DNA of 64,000 nt from Streptomyces sp. Sge12 (GTDB taxonomy: Bacteria > Actinomycetota > Actinomycetes > Streptomycetales > Streptomycetaceae). The DNA is taken from contig NZ_CP020555.1 in assembly GCF_002080455.1 (NCBI RefSeq), forward strand, positions 1,240,001 to 1,304,000. The letters run 5' to 3'. This document shows, in pieces, positions 57,062 to 64,000 of this stretch. Both the position numbers and the translations under genes were made by a program. The notes below the pieces were generated by a model, which did not search any database, was not told the origin of the DNA, and saw only the letters and a list, made by a program, of their open reading frames with translations. The stretch's first letter is position 1, and each line of letters starts with the position of its first letter.

Positions 57062-58243
57062 GTGCACGCACAGACCCGGCACACGCTTCGTTCCTCCCGT
57101 CGACCGCAGGGCGGCGGGCGCAGAGCCGCGACGGCAGCGGCCGCGACGGCCCTGTGCGCGCTGGCGTTCGGCGCCCTGGCGCCGCCCGCGACGGCCGGCG
57201 CCCGGCCCGAGGCGGTCCAGCAGGGTCTGACCGCGCTGGTGCGCTCCGACGGCCTGCCCGCCGCACTGGCGAGCGTCCAGGACGGCACGGGCCGCACCCG
57301 CACCTACACGGCGGGCGTGGGTGACCTGGCCACCGGGGCGAAGGTGCCGGCCGACGGGCAGGTGCGGATCGGCAGCACCACCAAGACCTTCACCGCGGTG
57401 GTCGTCCTGCAACTGGTGGCCGAGGGCAAGGTCGCCCTCAAGGACAAGGTCGACACCCATCTGCCCGGCCTCGTCCGCGGTGAGGGGATCGACGGCCGCA
57501 ACATCACCGTACGTCAACTGCTCCAGCACACCAGCGGCGTTCCGGACTACGAGAAGGACGTCGACGACGACCTGCTCCAGCGCCGGTACCTGGAGCCCCG
57601 CGACATCCTGGACAAGGCCCTGCGGAACAAGGCCGTCTTCGCCCCCGGGACGGACTGGGGCTACAGCAACACCAACTACGTGCTGGCCGGCCTGATCGTC
57701 CAGAAGGTCACCGGCCGGCCGCTCGCCGAGGAGATCGACAGGCGCGTGGTCCGGCCCGCCGGACTGCGCCACACCTACTTCCCGGCCGCCGGTGACACGA
57801 GCATCAGGGAACGGCATCCCCGCGGCTACCGCCAGGAGCCGGCGGGCGGGCCCTGGCGCGACGTCACGGACATCGACCCGTCCGCGGCCTGGGCGGCGGG
57901 CCAGATGATCTCCACCAACTCCGACCTCAACCGGTTCTTCACCGCACTCCTGGCCGGCAAGCTGCTGCCGGCCGCGCAGCTCGCCGAGATGCGCACCACG
58001 GTCCCCCTCGGGGACACCGGCGCGGGCTACGGACTGGGGATCATGAGCAGGCCGCTGTCGTGCGGCGGCGTCTACTGGGGCCACGGCGGCGACATCATGG
58101 GGTACGAGACCCGCGGCGGGATCACCGAGGACGGCCGCGCGGCGGCGAACGTCACGGTGACCGCCGTCCCCGCCGACGCGCAGACCGCGAAGCGCGTCGA
58201 CGACGTCGTGGACACGGCCCTGTGCGGCGCGAGCCGGAAGTAG
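57062..58243 (+). CDS. Secreted serine hydrolase, beta-lactamase / DD-carboxypeptidase family (S12)
   Basis: A 393-residue exported penicillin-binding-protein-like hydrolase. The signal peptide is about 1-46 with an Arg-rich start. Catalytic motifs are S105-T-T-K108 (IGSTTKTF), Y-S-N in WGYSNTNY, and H-G-G in YWGHGGDIMGYE replacing the usual KTG. It may be a D-alanyl-D-alanine carboxypeptidase or an esterase. GTG 57062 follows TTTGGAG; ATG 57029 in frame is an alternative. It is divergent from the MFS gene. Confidence 0.9.
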   Translation: MHAQTRHTLRSSRRPQGGGRRAATAAAATALCALAFGALAPPATAGARPEAVQQGLTALVRSDGLPAALASVQDGTGRTRTYTAGVGDLATGAKVPADGQVRIGSTTKTFTAVVVLQLVAEGKVALKDKVDTHLPGLVRGEGIDGRNITVRQLLQHTSGVPDYEKDVDDDLLQRRYLEPRDILDKALRNKAVFAPGTDWGYSNTNYVLAGLIVQKVTGRPLAEEIDRRVVRPAGLRHTYFPAAGDTSIRERHPRGYRQEPAGGPWRDVTDIDPSAAWAAGQMISTNSDLNRFFTALLAGKLLPAAQLAEMRTTVPLGDTGAGYGLGIMSRPLSCGGVYWGHGGDIMGYETRGGITEDGRAAANVTVTAVPADAQTAKRVDDVVDTALCGASRK

Positions 58244-58251
58244 CGGGCGGC

Positions 58252-58665
58252 CTAGCCGAGCAGGGCGTACACCGTGGAGGCGGTGGCCGCCGGGTCCGGG
58301 GAGCCCTCGGGGGTGAGGGTGATGTCCGCGAAGGCCATCCGCTTGCCGAGCTTGGTCACCCGTACGTGGATCAGCACGTCGGCCCCGACCACCGGCCGCT
58401 GGAAGCTGGTCGACTGCTGGACGGTGGTCATCGGCCCGTAGGTCCCGCGGGCGGCGGAGATCGCGATGACGGTGGCCGTGTCGGCGGCCGCCATCATGGC
58501 CTGGCCCGAGAGGCCGCCGCCGTCCCGGGCCAGCTCGTCGGACCAGGGCAGCCGCAGTACGGCGTGCCGCTCCCCGGTCTCCTGGACGGTCAGTCCGAGG
58601 GCGAGCACCCAGGGGGCGAAGTTGTCGGAAAGGATCTTGTCTGCGTCTGCCGGTGAGATCGTCAC
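58252..58665 (-). CDS. PaaI-like hotdog thioesterase
   Basis: A 137-residue hotdog-fold protein with the PaaI/FadM-like core LSGQAMMAAADTATVIAISAARG and MTTVQQSTSFQRPVVGADVLIHVRVTKLGKRMAFADITL. It hydrolyses acyl-CoA or a similar thioester. I start it at GTG 58665 because homologs begin close to ISPADADKILSDNFAPWV; GTG 58698 in the same frame lies inside a palindrome. It lies downstream of the FadH-like gene on the same strand, so both may serve fatty-acid turnover. Confidence 0.88.
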   Translation of the reverse strand: MTISPADADKILSDNFAPWVLALGLTVQETGERHAVLRLPWSDELARDGGGLSGQAMMAAADTATVIAISAARGTYGPMTTVQQSTSFQRPVVGADVLIHVRVTKLGKRMAFADITLTPEGSPDPAATASTVYALLG

Positions 58666-58670
58666 CGGGC

Positions 58671-58702
58671 GATTGTGGCGGTCCGGCCGGACCGCCACAA
58701 TC
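58671..58702. promoter_or_regulatory. 32-bp perfect palindrome
   Basis: GATTGTGGCGGTCCGG at 58671-58686 is followed directly by its exact reverse complement at 58687-58702, with no loop. It lies 6 bases before the thioesterase start and 10 bases after the FadH-like stop. It may be a terminator, an operator for a dimeric regulator, or both. Confidence 0.75.
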
Positions 58703-58711
58703 CCCTTTCGG

Positions 58712-60772
<2,061 letters not shown>

Positions 60773-60792
60773 CTAGCGAGGGGAGGCAGGTT

Positions 60793-60810
60793 TTGCAACT
60801 AAGTGCATAA
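60793..60810. promoter_or_regulatory. Possible operator in fadH promoter
   Basis: An AT-rich imperfect palindrome TTGCA-ACTAAG-TGCAT-AA in the 182-bp spacer upstream of fadH, 57 bases from its start. A second repeat, AACCTG (60765-60770) / CAGGTT (60787-60792), lies next to it. TetR or MarR-type fatty-acid regulators bind such sites, but no regulator gene is adjacent. Confidence 0.35.
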
Positions 60811-60918
60811 CCAAAGCGGACGGCCGGGGACCATCCGCCCCCGAAATCCCGGGGCGGGGGCGCGGGCACCCCGCAACCCTGTGGCGGAGTTCACGCCGTC
60901 CCCCGTACCGTCGGCCGG

Positions 60919-61776
60919 ATGACCGAGCACCGTACCCCGCCCGTGGACGGCGTCCGGCCGACCCACCCACCGTCCGGGAGCGCCGACGGCGATCGGCCGT
61001 TCCCCGGCGAGCTGCCCGACAGCGAACGGGCCCGGCGCTGGCTCGCCGAGGACGGCATCACGCAGACCGGCCCCGGCACCTGGTACGACGCCGAGCCGCC
61101 CGCACAGGTCCTCACCACGCAGGACCTGTGCAACGGACTCGGCTCGATGGCCTTCACCGACGAAAGGCTCGACGTCGCCGGCCGGCTGCGGGTGGCCCTC
61201 GGGCTGATGGACCTCCTGGGATGGCACCCCCTGGTGACGGATCAGATCCACACCGCGCACCTGGGACCGCAGGGCCCGCTCCCGCCGGACCTGCTGTGGG
61301 GCGGCTACCGCCGGCGGCTCGAGGCCGTGCCGGAGCACGAGGCGGTCACCTGCTCGCTCTGGTTCGACTGGTTCGAGTACGCCCCGACCGCGGCCGAGGC
61401 CTTCGCCGAGGTCCTCGGCAACGATCGCGCACGGCTGCTGCCGGACGCTCCCGAACCGCTGCTGCGCAGGGCCCGGCGGGTACTGGAGCACTCGGGCCCC
61501 GTGCCCTGGGCCACCAAGATCGACACCTACCGGGCCGCAGCCCGCGTACCCGCCCTCCACCACGCCGTCTTCCGCGCCGTCCTGCGCAGCCACCACGACA
61601 CCTACGGGAGCGTCGACCCCGCCGACGGGCTCGCCCTCCTCGCCTCCCTGGAACTCCCGCCGGGCACCGAGCGCCTGGCCGCACTGCGCACCGCGCTGGC
61701 GGCAGGGCCCCCGCCCCGGGGAGCCGGGGCGGGGGCCGGGGGCGGGGTGGTCAGGGACGGCGCAGGCGGAGCGTGA
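60919..61776 (+). CDS. Conserved-type hypothetical protein
   Basis: I do not recognise this 285-residue protein. It is mostly helical and has no signal peptide, membrane helix or known catalytic motif. Tryptophan-rich segments (LLWGGYRRRLEAV, SLWFDWFEYAP) and many Pro/Ala residues are visible; the last 25 residues are Gly/Ala/Pro-rich. ATG 60919 has no ribosome binding site and may be leaderless. Its 3' end overlaps the convergent alpha-mannosidase gene by 26 bases. Confidence 0.68.
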   Translation: MTEHRTPPVDGVRPTHPPSGSADGDRPFPGELPDSERARRWLAEDGITQTGPGTWYDAEPPAQVLTTQDLCNGLGSMAFTDERLDVAGRLRVALGLMDLLGWHPLVTDQIHTAHLGPQGPLPPDLLWGGYRRRLEAVPEHEAVTCSLWFDWFEYAPTAAEAFAEVLGNDRARLLPDAPEPLLRRARRVLEHSGPVPWATKIDTYRAAARVPALHHAVFRAVLRSHHDTYGSVDPADGLALLASLELPPGTERLAALRTALAAGPPPRGAGAGAGGGVVRDGAGGA

Positions 61777-64000
61777 CGATCTGGAAGGGGCGCAGGGTGA
61801 GCGGGACGAGGCCCTCCGGGGTGGCGACCCCCACCGCCGTGCCCGGCAGGGGGCGCTCCAGCAGGTCGCTCTCCACGGCCGCCGCCACGGGGAAATCGGC
61901 GCTGAGGGTGGCCCGGGCGCGGCCGCCGCGGGACTCGTAGAGCCGGACGATCACATCGCCGCTGCGGTCCTCGGCCAGCTTGACCGCCTCCACCACCACC
62001 GCGTCCTCGTCGACGGCGACCAGCGGGGCGACCGGGCCCGCGCCGCGGACCACTCGTTCGGGCAGGTTCAGCGCGTGGCCCTCGCGGACGGCGTCGCCGA
62101 TCCCGGCGCCGGGCGCGAGCGAGAACCGCAGGGTGTGGGACCCCTGGTCGGTCTCCGGGTCGGGGTAGCGCGGCGCGCGAAGCAGCGACAGCCGGACCGT
62201 GGTGGTCTGGCCGCCGTCGGCCCGGACGTCCCGGGTCACGTCGTGCCCGTACGTGGAGTCGTTCAGCAGCGCCACTCCCCAGCCGGGCTCCTCGGCGTGG
62301 ATCCAGCGGTGGGCGCAGATCTCGAACTTGGCCGCCTCCCAGGAGGTGTTGGTGTGGGTGGCCCGGTGAACATGCCCGAACTGGGTCTCGGTAGCGGTCC
62401 GTTCGGCCTTCACGTCCAGCGGGAAGGCCGCCTTGAGGAACTTCTCCGTCTCGTGCCAGTCCACGTCCGTGACGATGTCGACCGTCTTGGCCCCGGCTCG
62501 CAGGGTGATCTGCTGGACCGCCTCGGACCGCCCGAAGGAGCGGGTCACGCGGACGGTCGCGGCCCGCGGGCCGCCCTCGGTGACCTCCAGCCGGTCCAGT
62601 TCCACGAGGTCGGTGACCCGGTTGCGGTAGAACGCGTCGACGTCCCAGGCGTCCCACATGTTCGGGAAGTCGGGGTGGATCTGGAGCAGGTTGGCCGCGG
62701 CGCCCGGGGCGACCGACTCCCGCCGCGCCTCCAGGTCGTAGACGGAGACGATCAGCCCCCGGCCGTCGATCTGCACGAGCAGGCGGCCGTTGGCCAGGAC
62801 GTGCCCGCCGCCGTGCCGCTCCTCCACCGTGACCGGCTCCCGGGGCGCGACCGGGCGGCCCGCTCCGCCGGCCGGGACGCCCCGGCGGGCGTGCGGGGCG
62901 CAGTTGAAGACGAGCTCCTCGCCGCCCTGGCCGGCGAGCGCCTGCTGCGCGGCGAGGGTGACGGCCCGCAGCTCCTCCCCCAGCGCCGCGTACGTCTCGC
63001 GCGCCTCCCGGTGCACCCAGGCGATGGAGGAGCCCGGCAGGATGTCGTGGAACTGGTGGAGCAGGACCGTCTTCCAGATCCGCTCCAGGTCCTCGTACGG
63101 GTACGCGTACCCCGCGATCCGCACCGCGGCGGTCGCCGCCCACAACTCGGCCTCGCGCAGCAGGGATTCGCTGCGCCGGTTGCCCTGCTTGGTCTTGGCC
63201 TGGGAGGTGTACGTACCGCGGTGCAGCTCCAGGTAGAGCTCGCCGGCCCAGACCGGCGCGTCCTGGTACTCGGCGTGGGCCTTCTCGAAGAAGGCGTCCG
63301 GGCGCTCGATCCGGACCTTCGGGGAGCCCTCCAGGTCCCGCTGGCGGCGGGCCCGGGCGAGGTGTTCGCGGGTGGGGCCGCCGCCGCCGTCGCCCCAGCC
63401 GAAGGGGGCGAGCGAGCGCGAACCGTGCCCCTTCTCGCGGTAGTTGCGTGCGGCGTGGGCCAACTGGGCGCCGCCGAGATCGCAGTTGTAGGTGTCGACG
63501 GGCGGGAAGTGGGTGAAGACCCGGGTGCCGTCGATGCCCTCCCACCAGAAGGTGTGGTGCGGGAACCTGTTGATCTGGGACCAGGAGATCTTCTGGGTGA
63601 GGAACCACTTGGAGCCGGAGAGCTTGACGATCTGCGGCATCGCGGCGGTGTAGCCGAAGGAGTCGGGGAGCCAGACGTTCTGCGTCTCGATGCCGAACTC
63701 GTCGAGGAAGAACTTCTTGCCGTAGAGGAACTGGCGGGCCATGGCCTCGCCGCCGACCATGTTGGTGTCGGACTCCACCCACATGCCGCCGACGGGCACG
63801 AACTGCCCGTCCGCGATCTTCTTCTTGATCCGCTCGAAGAGCTCGGGCCGGTACGTCTTGATCCAGTCGAGCTGCTGGGCCTGCGACATCGCGAAGACGA
63901 ACTCCGGGTGATCGTCCATCAGGTTGACCATGTTGGAGGCGGTGCGCGAGACCTTGCGCACCGTCTCGCGCAGCGGCCACAGCCACGCGGAGTCGATGTG
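61751..64000 (-). CDS. Alpha-mannosidase, GH38 (5' end outside window)
   Basis: The C-terminal 749 residues of a family 38 alpha-mannosidase. The edge residues HIDSAWLWPLRET match the zinc-binding H-x-D motif of GH38. The nucleophile Asp is probably in MWVESDTNMVGGEAMARQ, and the catalytic domain continues through QFHDILPGSSIAWVHRE, with a His for zinc binding. Middle and C-terminal beta-sandwich domains complete the enzyme. It releases alpha-mannose from mannosides in the cytosol. The start lies past the right edge. Confidence 0.93.
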   Translation of the reverse strand, partial: HIDSAWLWPLRETVRKVSRTASNMVNLMDDHPEFVFAMSQAQQLDWIKTYRPELFERIKKKIADGQFVPVGGMWVESDTNMVGGEAMARQFLYGKKFFLDEFGIETQNVWLPDSFGYTAAMPQIVKLSGSKWFLTQKISWSQINRFPHHTFWWEGIDGTRVFTHFPPVDTYNCDLGGAQLAHAARNYREKGHGSRSLAPFGWGDGGGGPTREHLARARRQRDLEGSPKVRIERPDAFFEKAHAEYQDAPVWAGELYLELHRGTYTSQAKTKQGNRRSESLLREAELWAATAAVRIAGYAYPYEDLERIWKTVLLHQFHDILPGSSIAWVHREARETYAALGEELRAVTLAAQQALAGQGGEELVFNCAPHARRGVPAGGAGRPVAPREPVTVEERHGGGHVLANGRLLVQIDGRGLIVSVYDLEARRESVAPGAAANLLQIHPDFPNMWDAWDVDAFYRNRVTDLVELDRLEVTEGGPRAATVRVTRSFGRSEAVQQITLRAGAKTVDIVTDVDWHETEKFLKAAFPLDVKAERTATETQFGHVHRATHTNTSWEAAKFEICAHRWIHAEEPGWGVALLNDSTYGHDVTRDVRADGGQTTTVRLSLLRAPRYPDPETDQGSHTLRFSLAPGAGIGDAVREGHALNLPERVVRGAGPVAPLVAVDEDAVVVEAVKLAEDRSGDVIVRLYESRGGRARATLSADFPVAAAVESDLLERPLPGTAVGVATPEGLVPLTLRPFQIVTLRLRRP

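Noticed and set aside
58666..58698. Upstream GTG 58698 as thioesterase start
   Set aside because: It would place the first codons inside a perfect palindrome and adds residues that look non-conserved.

Overview
The window is high-GC actinomycete chromosome and almost certainly comes from a Streptomyces or a close relative. Codon third positions are nearly all G or C, GTG and TTG starts are common, and adjacent genes are often coupled by ATGA or GTGA overlaps. Leaderless-looking starts and long GC-rich stem terminators are frequent. The gene content (a SpoIIE-type phosphatase, ECF sigma factors, PucR-type regulators, secreted DUF1996 and DUF4142 proteins, an NRPS) also fits. I see no rRNA, tRNA, CRISPR array, transposase or phage gene. 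Both edges cut genes: an NRPS on the left and a GH38 alpha-mannosidase on the right.

Layout. 1-5046: 3'-truncated NRPS (C-A-PCP-C-A...), whose first A domain reads as threonine-specific. 5375-9598: cofactor-free haloperoxidase, TetR regulator, metallo-beta-lactamase-fold hydrolase and an AtzG-like/amidase pair; three copies of one 22-bp motif sit at the TetR, hydrolase and amidase promoters and suggest a small local regulon. 9720-15402: secreted C15-like protein with Ser in place of the catalytic Cys, MscS channel, APC-type permease and a DUF4118 membrane protein (osmotic or ion theme). 15410-21893: PAS-GAF-PP2C phosphatase, orphan membrane protein, GNAT, SigK/RskA-type sigma and anti-sigma pair, and a Trp/Asp/His-rich secreted protein.

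22060-31107 is a metal island: an HTH-TOBE regulator, a PucR regulator, a molybdenum hydroxylase (separate FAD subunit plus a fused FeS-Mo subunit), a mini sulfite-oxidase-fold protein, a double Mop-domain protein and a ZnuABC-like metal ABC transporter. 31186-37456: MerR regulator with a small partner, then an acyl-CoA ligase and a CaiB-type CoA transferase divergent from an acyl-CoA dehydrogenase. 37467-42495: ASCH protein, HEAT/LRV-repeat protein, histidine phosphatase, and a GH88-like hydrolase with an MFS transporter.

42701-53148 is an envelope and redox region. It holds a His/Met-rich membrane protein, an ECF sigma factor, DUF4142 and DUF1996 secreted proteins, and a PucR-like regulator with a low-complexity insert. 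These are followed by an operon of ferric-reductase-like membrane protein, NuoF-like flavo-iron-sulfur protein and two lipoproteins. That operon has the logic of a trans-membrane electron route from NAD(P)H to a surface lipoprotein and is the best candidate here for an undescribed system. 53345-64000 is ordinary accessory metabolism: a TAP-like peptidase, SRPBCC protein, MFS exporter, serine hydrolase, thioesterase, FadH-like reductase, an unknown protein and an alpha-mannosidase.
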